From Marinobacter oulmenensis (GTDB lineage Bacteria > Pseudomonadota > Gammaproteobacteria > Pseudomonadales > Oleiphilaceae), in NCBI RefSeq assembly GCF_014201735.1, contig NZ_JACHFE010000002.1:124001-188000 (forward strand): a stretch of DNA of 64,000 nucleotides. The letters run 5' to 3'. Below the pieces are notes generated by a model. That model was not told the origin of the DNA, ran no database searches, and was given only the letters and a program-made list of their open reading frames with translations. This document shows positions 37,004 to 45,776 of the stretch, piece by piece. Positions within the stretch are counted from its first letter, which is position 1, and every line of letters begins with the position of its first letter. Made by a program: the position numbers and the translations under genes.

Positions 37004-37798
37004 TCAGTCGAGCAGCAGGCTGTCGTCGTCGACACTCAGGCCGCGCTGCTTTTCGAACAGGCCGAGCAGGTCTTTGACTTCCAGGCCCTCGCGGTCCTTG
37101 CCAGCGATGTCGAAGACCACCTGGCCCTGGTGCAGCATGACCGTGCGGTCGCCGACTTCCAGAGCCTGTTTCATACTGTGGGTCACCATCAGGGCGGTTA
37201 GTTTCTGCTCCGCAATGATCTTTTCGGTGAGTTCCAGTACGAAGTTGGCGGTTTTCGGATCGAGTGCCGCTGTGTGCTCGTCCAGCAGGAGGATGCTGGA
37301 GGGCGTCAGGCTGGCCATCAGCAGGCTTACCGCCTGGCGTTGGCCGCCGGACAGCAGGCCCATCTTGTCACCCAGGCGGTCTTCGAGGCCCAGCTTCAGG
37401 GACGATAGGCTTTCCTGAAACTGGCCGATGTACTGCTTTTTAACGGCGCTGGTCAGGCCCCGGCGCTGTCCGCGCTTGATGGCCAGAGCCAGGTTTTCCT
37501 CGATGGACAGGTTCTCACAGGTCCCGGCCAGTGGATCCTGGAATACCCGGGCGACTCTGGCGGCCCGCTTGTGGGTTGGCAGCCGGGTGACATCCTGGTT
37601 ATCCACGATGATATTGCCCGAGTCCACAATGACCTCGCCCGACAGGGCGTTCAGGAAGGTGGATTTGCCGGCGCCATTACTGCCGATAACCGTGACAAAT
37701 TCCCCCTGATTGACGGTCAGGCTCATGCCCCGCAAGGCCGGGTTTTCCAGCGGTGTTCCCTTGCCGAAGGTCAGTCTCAGATCGGTTGCGCTGATCAT
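37004..37798 (-). CDS. ABC transporter ATPase (TrpZ-like)
   Basis: 264 residues. Walker A G-S-N-G-A-G-K-S-T (about 38-46), signature L-L-S-G-G-Q-R-Q-A (about 150) and Walker B S-I-L-L-L-D-E-H-T-A-A-L-D (about 168-180) are complete. The gene follows a PF02653-type permease and an ABC_sub_bind (PF04392) binding protein, the gene set known as TrpXYZ in Gram-positives, thought to import aromatic amino acids. It couples ATP hydrolysis to that uptake at the cytoplasmic face. The substrate in this organism is inferred only. Separated by 9 bp from the permease gene. Confidence 0.92.
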   Translation of the reverse strand: MISATDLRLTFGKGTPLENPALRGMSLTVNQGEFVTVIGSNGAGKSTFLNALSGEVIVDSGNIIVDNQDVTRLPTHKRAARVARVFQDPLAGTCENLSIEENLALAIKRGQRRGLTSAVKKQYIGQFQESLSSLKLGLEDRLGDKMGLLSGGQRQAVSLLMASLTPSSILLLDEHTAALDPKTANFVLELTEKIIAEQKLTALMVTHSMKQALEVGDRTVMLHQGQVVFDIAGKDREGLEVKDLLGLFEKQRGLSVDDDSLLLD

Positions 37799-37807
37799 GC
37801 TTTCTCC

Positions 37808-38710
37808 TCAGGCGCTCTTGCGGGTGAAACGGTTGGCGATCTTGGTGCGCACGCCCGGCAGGACAATCGCCAGGGTGACCAGTACGGCGGTGATCAGGTT
37901 CAGATCCTGTGCCCGCAGACCAAGAATGTCGGCGTTGAGGGCGAGAGCGATGGCCAGCCGATAGATAATGGCGCCGACCACACAGGCGAGCAGGGCCCGG
38001 ACAACGGTGGATGGCGTGATAACGGCCTCCCCGCCGATCAGCGACGCCAGGCCAATCACGATGACGCCGACGCCCATGGTGACGTCTGCCGCGCCCTGGC
38101 TCTGGGCAAACAGCGCACCCGCCAGGCCGACCAGACCGTTGGACAGGGCGACACCGAGCACGATCATGCCGCCGGTGGCAATGCCCTGGGCCCGGGCCAT
38201 ACGGGGGTTGGCGCCGGTGGCCCGCATGGCCAGGCCGGTTTCGGACTTCATGAAGCGCCAAAGCAGAATGAGCACGGCAAAGACCACGATAATGAACAGC
38301 AGTACCGGAACCTGGTGGAAGGCCAGCCCCAGGTCATACCAGGGGGTGAGAACCGTGTCTTCGGTCAGCAGCGCGACGTTGGGCCGACCCATGATCCGGA
38401 GATTCACCGAGTAAAGGGCAATCATGGTCAGGATCGACGCCAGCAGATTCAGGATGTTCAGCTTGACGTTGAGCAGCGCGGTGACCGCACCGGCCACCAT
38501 GCCGGCCAGTACCGCGCAGCCGGTGGCAATCCAGGGATTCCAGCCGGCGATGATGAGCATGGCGGCGACGGCAGCCCCGAGCGGGAAGCTGCCATCCACC
38601 GTCAGGTCGGGGAAATCGAGTACGCGAAACGAGATGTAGATGCCAAAGGCAACCAGGCCGTAGATCAGGCCGGTTTCGAGTGCGCCGTAAAATGCAATTT
38701 CACTGAGCAT
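37808..38710 (-). CDS. ABC transporter permease (PF02653 type, TrpY-like)
   Basis: 300 residues with about eight to ten transmembrane segments. The N-terminus G-A-L-E-T-G-L-I-Y-G-L-V-A-F-G-I-Y-I-S-F-R-V-L-D-F-P-D-L-T-V-D-G is typical of the unclassified branched-chain-like permeases linked to PF04392 binding proteins. Second gene of the transporter set; an intrinsic terminator lies between it and the binding-protein gene, so read-through probably sets a lower level of the membrane part. Confidence 0.9.
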   Translation of the reverse strand: MLSEIAFYGALETGLIYGLVAFGIYISFRVLDFPDLTVDGSFPLGAAVAAMLIIAGWNPWIATGCAVLAGMVAGAVTALLNVKLNILNLLASILTMIALYSVNLRIMGRPNVALLTEDTVLTPWYDLGLAFHQVPVLLFIIVVFAVLILLWRFMKSETGLAMRATGANPRMARAQGIATGGMIVLGVALSNGLVGLAGALFAQSQGAADVTMGVGVIVIGLASLIGGEAVITPSTVVRALLACVVGAIIYRLAIALALNADILGLRAQDLNLITAVLVTLAIVLPGVRTKIANRFTRKSA

Positions 38711-38724
38711 GGGTATTGGTTCAC

Positions 38725-38764
38725 CAAAAAAGAAAAACGGGCGGGCCCTTGTGGGGACCGCCCG
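38725..38764 (-). terminator. Terminator/attenuator between binding-protein and permease genes
   Basis: On the minus strand ACGGGCGG-TCCCCACAAGGGCC-CGCCCGT followed by TTTTCTTTTTT. It lies just after the binding-protein stop (38778) and before the permease start (38710), a common way to make binding protein in excess of its membrane complex. Confidence 0.85.
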
Positions 38765-38777
38765 TGTTGATCAGGCG

Positions 38778-39752
38778 TTACTTGTCACTGTTAATGACTT
38801 CGTCGGCGTCCTTGATGATGGCATCCGGCAGGGTGATGCCCATACGTTCCGCTGCTTTCGGGTTCACGTACAGGTCCAGTTCGTCCATGGTTTCCACCGG
38901 CATATCGGCTGTTGCTGCGCCTTCAAGCACGCGTGCAACCATGGCGCCGGTCTGACGGCCATGCTTGTAGTAGTTGAAGCCCATGGCGGCGACGGCGCCG
39001 CGCTCAACGGTGGCGGTGTCAGCCGCGAAGACCGGGATGTCGGCGCGCTCACCGACGGAAATGACGGCTTCGGCCGCGCTGATCACGGTGTTGTCGGTAG
39101 TCAGGTAAATGGCATCTGCCTTGCCGACCAGTGAACGGGCCGCGCCCAGAACTTCGGAGGTCTTGGTGGCTGCGCCCTTGACCAGTTCCATATTGCGCTC
39201 GGCCAGTCGCTCTTCAAGGAGTTCGATCAGGGCAACGGCGTTGGCTTCGCCCGGGTTGTAAACCGTGCCGATGCGCTTGGCCTCCGGCATTGCCTGTTGG
39301 AGCATGTCCAGGTGCTTGTCGATCGGTAGCATGTCACTGACGCCAGTGATATTGGCGCCCGGCTTTTCCCAGCTCTTGACCAGTTTGGCCGCCAGAGGAT
39401 CGGTGACTGCGGAGAACACCACCGGGATATTGCGGGCGGCGGCGGCGACGGTCTGCGCGGACGGGGTGGCAATGGCGACGATCACATCCGGGTTATCGCC
39501 GACGAATTTCCGGGCAATCTGGGATGCGATGGCTGAATTACCCTGAGCCGTTTCGTGCATTACGGTCAGGTTGTCGCCTTCGATGTAACCGCGTTCAGCA
39601 AGTTCATCTTTCACGCCTTCGTAAACGGCGTCCAGTGCCGGGTGTTCGACAATCTGGGTAATGGCGACGACTTTCGGTTCGTTCGCCTGCACCAGGCTTG
39701 CTGCGGCCAGCAGCGAGGCGCCGAGGAGAGTGCGCAGAGTTTTCTTGGCCAT
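38778..39752 (-). CDS. ABC transporter substrate-binding protein (PF04392, TrpX-like)
   Basis: 324 residues from ATG 39752, which has GGAG upstream; the longer open frame upstream is not coding. A signal peptide (M-A-K-K-T-L-R-T-L-L-G-A-S-L-L-A-A-A-S-L-V-Q-A) is followed by V-V-A-I-T-Q-I-V-E-H-P-A-L-D-A-V-Y-E-G, the characteristic start of ABC_sub_bind proteins. P-V-V-F-S-A-V-T-D-P-L-A-A-K-L-V and A-K-R-I-G-T-V-Y-N-P-G-E-A-N are also family blocks. It captures its ligand, probably an aromatic amino acid, in the periplasm. Confidence 0.92.
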   Translation of the reverse strand: MAKKTLRTLLGASLLAAASLVQANEPKVVAITQIVEHPALDAVYEGVKDELAERGYIEGDNLTVMHETAQGNSAIASQIARKFVGDNPDVIVAIATPSAQTVAAAARNIPVVFSAVTDPLAAKLVKSWEKPGANITGVSDMLPIDKHLDMLQQAMPEAKRIGTVYNPGEANAVALIELLEERLAERNMELVKGAATKTSEVLGAARSLVGKADAIYLTTDNTVISAAEAVISVGERADIPVFAADTATVERGAVAAMGFNYYKHGRQTGAMVARVLEGAATADMPVETMDELDLYVNPKAAERMGITLPDAIIKDADEVINSDK

Positions 39753-39877
39753 ATGCCGGTCTCCGAGTCGATTACTGGTTTTAGCGCCCGTTGAGCCGGG
39801 CATGGTAAAACGGGCGGCAAGTTTACCACAGCCTCGGGCCTTACGGGGTAGGGCTGAGGTCAATTCGCTGATGTTCG

Positions 39878-41566
39878 TTACGCTACCGCTCTGGAGTTGG
39901 AGATGGAGCGGCTCATCAACAGGATCGGAACAATGCCGGCGACCACAATAATCAGGGCTGGCAGAGCGCTGTGATAAAGGCGTTCGTCCGAGGCGAACTG
40001 GTACACGTAAGTTGCCAGGGTTTCGAAGTTGAAAGGCCTGAGGATCAGGGTGGCTGGCAATTCCTTCATGCAGTCCACGAACACTACCAGGGCTGCGGTC
40101 AGCAAGGTGCCGCGCAGCATGGGCAGGTGCACCCGGACCAGGGTTTTGCCCGGCGAGTGTCCCAGCGAACGTGACGCCATATCCATGCTCGGGGTGATTT
40201 TCTGCAGCGCGCTTTCGACACTGCCGGCCGACACGGCAAGAAAACGGACCGTGTAAGCGAAGACCAGGGCAAAGGCGGTCCCGCTCAGCAGGAGGCCGGT
40301 GCTGATACCGAGCGTATCGCGCATCAGTGAATCCAGCCAGTTGTCAAACCCGGCCAGGGGCACGATCACACCGACCGCCAGCACCGCGCCGGGCATGGCA
40401 TACCCGAGGCTCGACAGGCGCAGCAGTACCTGCATGCCCCGGGTATTATGGAGCCGGCGACTGTAGGCCAGGGTGACGCCAATGGCCAGCGTGGTCAGTG
40501 CTGCCGTTCCGGACAGGAACAGGCTGTTCAGGGTGTTCTGCACGAACTCCGGGTTCCAGCTCTGTTCAAAATACTCCCAGGCGTAGTAGCCCAGGGTGGC
40601 ACCGGGAATGAGGAAGCCAAAGATCAGCGGCACCGCGCACACGGCCAGGCAGACCATCTGTCTGGGAAAAGACATCGTGAAACGCTGGATCGGGTCCCGG
40701 CTGTCCCGGGCGGCGTACTGCTCTTGCCGGCGTCTGGAGTAGCGTTCCAGAGTGACCAGAATCACCACGAACATCAGCATGGTGGTTGCGATCTGGGCCG
40801 CGCCCCCGAGGTTGCCAAGGTTCATCCAGGTGTCGAACAGCCCGCGGGTCAGCGTCTGGACGGCAAAGAAGTCAACGGTGCCAAAGTCATTCAGGGTTTC
40901 CATCAGGACCAGCGAGAGCCCCACGGCAATGGCGGGGCGGGCGATTGGCAGGACCACCCGGAAAAACGTACTGAGGGCCGAATGGCCCAGGCTGCGGCTG
41001 ACGGCAAACAGCGAGGGCGACTGCTCCAGGAATGCCGCCCGGGCCAGCAGATAGACATAGGGGTACAGCACCAGGCCGATCATCAGGATGGCGCCTTCCA
41101 GGCTCCGGATCTCCGGAAACCAGTACTCGCTGGCATTGGCCCAGCCAAACCAGTCCCGCAGGGCAACCTGAACCGGGCCGGCATAGTCGAGCAGGCTGGT
41201 GTAGACATAGGCGATGACATACGCCGGTACCGCAAAAGGCAGCAGCAGTGCCCACTCGAAAAATTTGCGCCCGGGAAAGTCACACATGGTGACAGTCCAG
41301 GCAGTGGCCAGACCAATAACCAGGGTGAGAATGCCCACGCCCAGCATCAACTTCAGTGTGGTGGTCAGGTAGCGGGGCAGGGTGGTGTCGATCAGGTGCG
41401 GCCAGACATTCTCTTCAGGGAACAGGGCGAGAAACAGCACCGAGAGAACAGGAAGGGCAACGATGGCGGTGGTAATGATGGCGCTGATCAGCCAGCGTTT
41501 GGAGGTGCGTTTCGCCAACAGTGGTTGAGATAGCCCCGGGTTGGCGCTGCTAACGACCTCGGTCAT
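39878..41566 (-). CDS. fbpB: Ferric iron ABC transporter permease (FbpB/HitB type)
   Basis: 562 residues, twelve transmembrane segments in two homologous halves, each with a binding-protein-dependent transport EAA loop (S-R-S-L-G-H-S-A-L-S-T-F-F-R-V-V-L-P-I-A-R-P in the first; S-R-S-L-G-H-S-P-G-K-T-L-V-R-V-H-L-P in the second). This fused arrangement is typical of Fe(III) permeases. It lies downstream of an FbpA-type binding protein that has a Fur-like box. No ATPase gene is adjacent, so the energising subunit must be encoded elsewhere. Confidence 0.9.
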   Translation of the reverse strand: MTEVVSSANPGLSQPLLAKRTSKRWLISAIITTAIVALPVLSVLFLALFPEENVWPHLIDTTLPRYLTTTLKLMLGVGILTLVIGLATAWTVTMCDFPGRKFFEWALLLPFAVPAYVIAYVYTSLLDYAGPVQVALRDWFGWANASEYWFPEIRSLEGAILMIGLVLYPYVYLLARAAFLEQSPSLFAVSRSLGHSALSTFFRVVLPIARPAIAVGLSLVLMETLNDFGTVDFFAVQTLTRGLFDTWMNLGNLGGAAQIATTMLMFVVILVTLERYSRRRQEQYAARDSRDPIQRFTMSFPRQMVCLAVCAVPLIFGFLIPGATLGYYAWEYFEQSWNPEFVQNTLNSLFLSGTAALTTLAIGVTLAYSRRLHNTRGMQVLLRLSSLGYAMPGAVLAVGVIVPLAGFDNWLDSLMRDTLGISTGLLLSGTAFALVFAYTVRFLAVSAGSVESALQKITPSMDMASRSLGHSPGKTLVRVHLPMLRGTLLTAALVVFVDCMKELPATLILRPFNFETLATYVYQFASDERLYHSALPALIIVVAGIVPILLMSRSISNSRAVA

Positions 41567-41676
41567 GGTGTTCCTGTTCTGAATTTGAAGATGAGAAGGG
41601 TTGCGATTCTAGATTCTGGCAAGGCTCCCTGCAATGATCCGGATCAGGAACTTTCCGGAGGAAAAGAGCTAAAGCA

Positions 41677-41697
41677 GGGGGCCGGCGTCCGGCCCCC
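41677..41697 (-). terminator. GC-rich hairpin between fbpA and fbpB
   Basis: GGGGGCCGG / CCGGCCCCC with a tight loop, immediately after the binding-protein stop on the minus strand. There is no U-run, so it probably stabilises the binding-protein mRNA or partly terminates, again favouring binding protein over permease. Confidence 0.55.
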
Positions 41698-41714
41698 GCA
41701 GTGGAAGCGACGGA

Positions 41715-42728
41715 TCAGCCGTCGTAATCCACCCGATCAACCAGTTTGACGGCGGCCTCACGGTGATTGGCGATTTCCTGCAGAGACAGGTCGTCAGGAT
41801 GGATCTCACCCCATTCCGCTACCAGGCCGGTCGGTTTGACGCCCGGGTTGGCCGGGTACTCGGTGTTGGCCTCGGCGTAGATACGCTGGGCTTCCGGTGA
41901 GGTCAGAAACTCCATCAGTGCGATCGCCTCATCACGGTTGGGCGCGCTCTTGGTCAGGGAAATGCTGCTGATGTTCACGTGGGTCCCGCGGCCGTCAGCG
42001 TTCGGGAAGATCAGGTTGACCTTCTCGGCGGCCGGACGCTGATTTTCGTCCATCAGCATATTGCCGTAGTAGTAGCTGTTACCGATGGCTACGTCGCAGA
42101 CGCCTTCGGCAATGGCCTTGATCTGGTCCCGGTCACCGCCCTGGGGTTTGCGCGCGAGGTTGTCCTTCAGGCCGCGCAGCCACTCTTCGGTTTCGGCTTC
42201 GCCGTGGTGGGCAATCATCGAGGAGATCAGGGCAATATTGTACGGGTGCTTGCCGCTGCGGGTGCAGATGCGGTCATTCCACTTATCGTCGGCGAGTTGC
42301 TCATAAGTGGTGATCTCGCCTTCCTCAACCCGCTCCTTGGAGACGTAGATAAGGCGGCCACGGGTGGTCAGCGCGTACCATTTGCCTTCCGGATGGTGGA
42401 GGTTTTCAGGGATATTGCCGGTCAGGGTATCGGTTTTGACGCCGGCAACCAGGTCCCGTTCGACCAGTTCATTGACCCGGGAAATATCCACGGTCATCAC
42501 CACGTCCGCCGGGCTGTTTCGACCCTCCCGCTCCAGTCGTTCTGCCAGCCCCTGTTTGGCAAAGACCACATTGGTTTCAATGCCGGTTTCTTTTTCAAAG
42601 GCGTTGAGCAGTGGCTCCAGCAGGTAGGCCTGGCGATAGGAGTAGATGTTGACTTCGCCATCGGCGGAAGCGCTAAGGGGCATGGCGGTCAGTGCCATGG
42701 CGGCAGCAGCGGCAATTTTCATGCGCAT
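41715..42728 (-). CDS. fbpA: Ferric iron ABC transporter binding protein (FbpA/FutA/HitA type)
   Basis: 337 residues from ATG 42728, with GAGGA 8 bp upstream; GTG 42743 is a less likely alternative. A signal peptide precedes E-V-N-I-Y-S-Y-R-Q-A-Y-L-L-E-P-L-L. N-S-Y-Y-Y-G (about 209) supplies the paired Tyr that ligate Fe(III) in class C ferric-binding proteins, and the D-K-W-N-D-R-I-C-T-R block is typical. Function: periplasmic capture of Fe(III) for the permease encoded downstream. Repressed by Fur, judging from the upstream box. Confidence 0.93.
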   Translation of the reverse strand: MRMKIAAAAAMALTAMPLSASADGEVNIYSYRQAYLLEPLLNAFEKETGIETNVVFAKQGLAERLEREGRNSPADVVMTVDISRVNELVERDLVAGVKTDTLTGNIPENLHHPEGKWYALTTRGRLIYVSKERVEEGEITTYEQLADDKWNDRICTRSGKHPYNIALISSMIAHHGEAETEEWLRGLKDNLARKPQGGDRDQIKAIAEGVCDVAIGNSYYYGNMLMDENQRPAAEKVNLIFPNADGRGTHVNISSISLTKSAPNRDEAIALMEFLTSPEAQRIYAEANTEYPANPGVKPTGLVAEWGEIHPDDLSLQEIANHREAAVKLVDRVDYDG

Positions 42729-42788
42729 GGTGCGTGTCCTCACTGTTGGCTTTTCCCTGCAGATCGGTATTGCAGGAAGTTAAAAACA

Positions 42789-42812
42789 GCAACTATTCTC
42801 ATTAGTAATTGC
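42789..42812 (-). promoter_or_regulatory. Fur-like box upstream of fbpA
   Basis: On the minus strand the core AATGAGAATAGTT within GCAATTACTAATGAGAATAG matches the frequent AATGAGAAT-type Fur half-sites. It lies about 60-85 bp before the fbpA start, the right place for iron repression. Confidence 0.6.
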
Positions 42813-42904
42813 CTTGCGGTCAATACTCACCGGAGTCCCCTGCTAAAAATATTGATATGCTGGCCGACAGATAATCATCACGGAAACCATCGGGATATCA
42901 GAAT

Positions 42905-43198
42905 ATGAGTGGAGCAGACCGGAGGCAGCATCTGCGGACCGCCATGAGTGCGACCATACGTCTGGTGCACGACGAACTGGGGGAGTTCACCTTTTCAACC
43001 GCCGATGTGTCGGATGGTGGTCTGTTCATTATCGTCGGTGACCAGGCGTTCGAACCTGCGATCGGGGATCTGGTGACGGTGCAGGTTCAGGGAATGCCGG
43101 TACCGGCTCCGATACTGGATATGAAGGTCGTTCGCCGCACCGATGACGGTCTGGGCCTGCGGTTTGAGCTGGACCCGGCGCAAGAGGGCGCAAGCTGA
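42905..43198 (+). CDS. PilZ-domain protein
   Basis: 97 residues, a single PilZ domain. The c-di-GMP binding signature is complete: R-R-Q-H-L-R (about 6-11, R-x-x-x-R) and D-V-S-D-G-G-L-F (about 36-43, D-x-S-x-x-G). It should act as a small cytoplasmic c-di-GMP receptor whose target cannot be read from the sequence. It is followed 190 bp later by a degenerate HD-GYP protein on the same strand, so two c-di-GMP-type proteins are side by side here. Confidence 0.9.
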   Translation: MSGADRRQHLRTAMSATIRLVHDELGEFTFSTADVSDGGLFIIVGDQAFEPAIGDLVTVQVQGMPVPAPILDMKVVRRTDDGLGLRFELDPAQEGAS

Positions 43199-43387
43199 CC
43201 CTGAATGCCCACCCGGTCACACTGCCCGTGTGATAGGTGTCACAATGCTACATTTCGTTGTTCTTTGATAGATTGCGTTACGCTATGTTGCTGTGTGGTA
43301 TATTTTTCATACAGAACTGTAATGGCTTCTTGTGGTCCCTCTGGCAGACTGGTTCAGGTCAGATAATCCTGGAATCCGAGGTGCGTC

Positions 43388-44704
43388 GTGGGTGTTCGAC
43401 AGCAGAAAATTGCGGTACATGATCTCGAGATCGGCATGTTTGTGTCCGATCTTGATCGGCCGTGGCATGAAACGCCGTTCCCGGTCCAGGGTTTTCACAT
43501 TCGCTCCCAGGATGACGTCCAGGCTCTGGTGTCCCACTGCCGCTGGGTCATGATTGATGTGGCGGAGAGTCGTGGTTCTCTGTCCCAGGACCCGGTCGCT
43601 GGCCGCAATGGTGTTTTTTCCCAGCGTTCCGGGCGGCGCGGCCGGGGAAGGGAGGCGCTGGAGCTTCCGCCGCTTAGTATCCGCGAGCCGGTTGCCTATT
43701 CGGAGTCCCGGGTCCCGCTGCAGAAAGAGCTCAAAGCGTCGAAACGGCTGCTGGCTGACGCGGAGCAGGCACTGGGCCAGACCTTCAGGTCCCTTGATTC
43801 GGAACAGGGGCCGGATTTCCGCCCTGCGGCTGCGATCACGCGCAGAATGGCAGCCAGTGTGATTCGCCAGCCCAACGCATTGCTCTGGCTGAGCCGTACC
43901 CGCCAATACGACGATTTTGTCTACCGACATGCCCTGAACACCGCCGTGTGGGCGATGGTCTGCGGGCGCCAACTGGGGCTTAATGAAGAGCTGCTCAATC
44001 ATCTGGGGATGGGATGCCTGTTGTCACAGGTCGGTAAGACGGCGCTGCCCAGAGAGTTGCTGGCCCGTGAGCATCAGTTGTCACCGGAGGACTTTGCGAC
44101 CTATCGCGGGTACGTTGGGCGGGGTGTCGATATGCTTGCCCAATCGGGATTGCCGAGGGCGGTGATGACGGTTGTCCAGTACCACCGTGAGCGGCATAAC
44201 GGATCGGGCTTTCCCAAGGGCGTTCGGGGTGACCGAATTCCTCTGCTGGCGAAAGTCGCCGGCATTGCCGAGTTTTTCGAATCCGTTATCACACCGAGAG
44301 GGGAGCATAAGCCGCTGACCCCTGCGCGCGCTGTTTCCATGCTTTATGAGATGCGCAATATCGAGTTTCAGGAGGACCTGGTGGAGAGCTTTATCCAGTC
44401 CATCGGCGTCTATCCCACCGGATCGCTGGTCGAGCTCTCGGATGGCCAGCGCGGCGTCGTGGTTTCACATTCGCCCGAGCGCCGGTTGATGCCCCGTGTG
44501 ATGGTCATGCAGGGAGCAGATCGCCAGCCTCTTAAGGCCGCCCGGGTGATTGATCTGGTCCGTTTCAATCAATCCCGGGGCAGCGGTGACGCGCTGACCG
44601 TGCGTGATTGCCTTCCCTACGGAACTGACGGGCTGGACCCTGAACATTTCGATGTGACAGGCGGCGAATCCCGCTGGTCCCTGGGACGGCTTATCGGTCG
44701 CTGA
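43388..44704 (+). CDS. DUF3391/HD-GYP domain protein with degenerate catalytic motifs
   Basis: 438 residues from GTG 43388, preceded by GAGG. The N-terminal DUF3391 domain (Q-K-I-A-V-H-D-L-E-I-G-M-F-V-S-D-L-D-R-P-W) is followed by an HD-GYP domain. The key motifs deviate: H-A-L-N is kept near residue 181, but the H-D of L-L-H-D-I-G-K is replaced in L-L-S-Q-V-G-K (about 211-217), and G-Y-P is G-F-P (about 273). Loss of the metal-binding His-Asp pair predicts no c-di-GMP phosphodiesterase activity; a signalling or binding role is likely. Similar inactive HD-GYP proteins exist in pseudomonads. Confidence 0.88.
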   Translation: MGVRQQKIAVHDLEIGMFVSDLDRPWHETPFPVQGFHIRSQDDVQALVSHCRWVMIDVAESRGSLSQDPVAGRNGVFSQRSGRRGRGREALELPPLSIREPVAYSESRVPLQKELKASKRLLADAEQALGQTFRSLDSEQGPDFRPAAAITRRMAASVIRQPNALLWLSRTRQYDDFVYRHALNTAVWAMVCGRQLGLNEELLNHLGMGCLLSQVGKTALPRELLAREHQLSPEDFATYRGYVGRGVDMLAQSGLPRAVMTVVQYHRERHNGSGFPKGVRGDRIPLLAKVAGIAEFFESVITPRGEHKPLTPARAVSMLYEMRNIEFQEDLVESFIQSIGVYPTGSLVELSDGQRGVVVSHSPERRLMPRVMVMQGADRQPLKAARVIDLVRFNQSRGSGDALTVRDCLPYGTDGLDPEHFDVTGGESRWSLGRLIGR

Positions 44705-44825
44705 CGGACCCCGTGTTTTCTCTGCACCCCTTGAAATTCCCCACCTGCGCCGCAATTACTTAGCGCTCTACGTATATCGTCCGTCATCAGGGCGGGCGCC
44801 TCGTCTTTTCAATACGGTACGTTTT

Positions 44826-45776
44826 ATGACCCACGCACTCGAAATCGAGGGGCTGACGAAGACCTATTCCGATGGTTTTCGGGCCCTCAGAGGGATCAAT
44901 CTGAACGTCAGGGAAGGGGATTTTTTTGCCCTGCTGGGCCCCAATGGTGCCGGCAAGTCCACAACACTGGGGATCGTCTGTTCTCTGGTTAACAAGAGTG
45001 ATGGCCGGGTATCGGTTTTCGGTCATGACATCGATACGGATCTGGCCGGTGCCAAGCTGAACCTGGGTGTTGTGCCCCAGGAATTCAATTTTAACCAGTT
45101 CGAGAAAGTGCTGGATATCGTGACCACCCAGGCCGGTTACTATGGAATCTCTCTGAAGAAAGCGCGCCAGTCTGCTGAAAAATATCTGAAAAAGCTTGGG
45201 TTGTGGGAGAAGCGGGATTCCCCCGCCCGGATGCTATCCGGGGGCATGAAGCGCCGCCTGATGATCGCCCGGGCGCTGGTGCATGAGCCCCGTCTGCTGA
45301 TTCTGGATGAGCCGACGGCCGGGGTGGATATTGAACTCCGGCGCTCCATGTGGGATTTCCTCGAAGAAATGAACCGCCAGGGAACCACCATTATCCTGAC
45401 CACCCATTACCTTGAGGAAGCCGAGGCCATGTGCCGTAACATCGCCATTATCGATCATGGCGAAATCATCCGGCACACCAGCAAGCGCGATCTGCTCAAG
45501 CAACTGAGCGTGGAGACCTTTCTGCTGGACACCGAAGAGCCACTGGAGTCAGCACCGAGCCTGGATGGATTCAACTGCAAACTGGACAGCGAAGGGAGCC
45601 TGGAGGTGGAGGTGTCCAAGGGCACCGGTCTCAATTCCCTGTTTATGGAACTGGAGAAGCAGGGGATCAAGGTTGTCAGCATGCGAACCAAGGCCAACCG
45701 GCTTGAAGAACTGTTTGTCCGCATGGTTGAAGACAATGCCCAGGATGCCGGCAAGGTCGGGGAGGTGATGGCATGA
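44826..45776 (+). CDS. yadG: ABC-2 type exporter ATPase (YadG-like)
   Basis: 316 residues. Walker A G-P-N-G-A-G-K-S-T-T (about 38-47), signature L-S-G-G-M-K-R-R-L (about 138), Walker B L-L-I-L-D-E-P-T-A-G-V-D (about 157-168) and switch His in T-T-H-Y-L-E-E-A-E (about 196). The form E-F-N-F-N-Q-F-E-K-V is characteristic of E. coli YadG. The partner permease gene overlaps by 4 bp. Its substrate is unknown; drug or polysaccharide export has been suggested for the wider family. Confidence 0.9.
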   Translation: MTHALEIEGLTKTYSDGFRALRGINLNVREGDFFALLGPNGAGKSTTLGIVCSLVNKSDGRVSVFGHDIDTDLAGAKLNLGVVPQEFNFNQFEKVLDIVTTQAGYYGISLKKARQSAEKYLKKLGLWEKRDSPARMLSGGMKRRLMIARALVHEPRLLILDEPTAGVDIELRRSMWDFLEEMNRQGTTIILTTHYLEEAEAMCRNIAIIDHGEIIRHTSKRDLLKQLSVETFLLDTEEPLESAPSLDGFNCKLDSEGSLEVEVSKGTGLNSLFMELEKQGIKVVSMRTKANRLEELFVRMVEDNAQDAGKVGEVMA

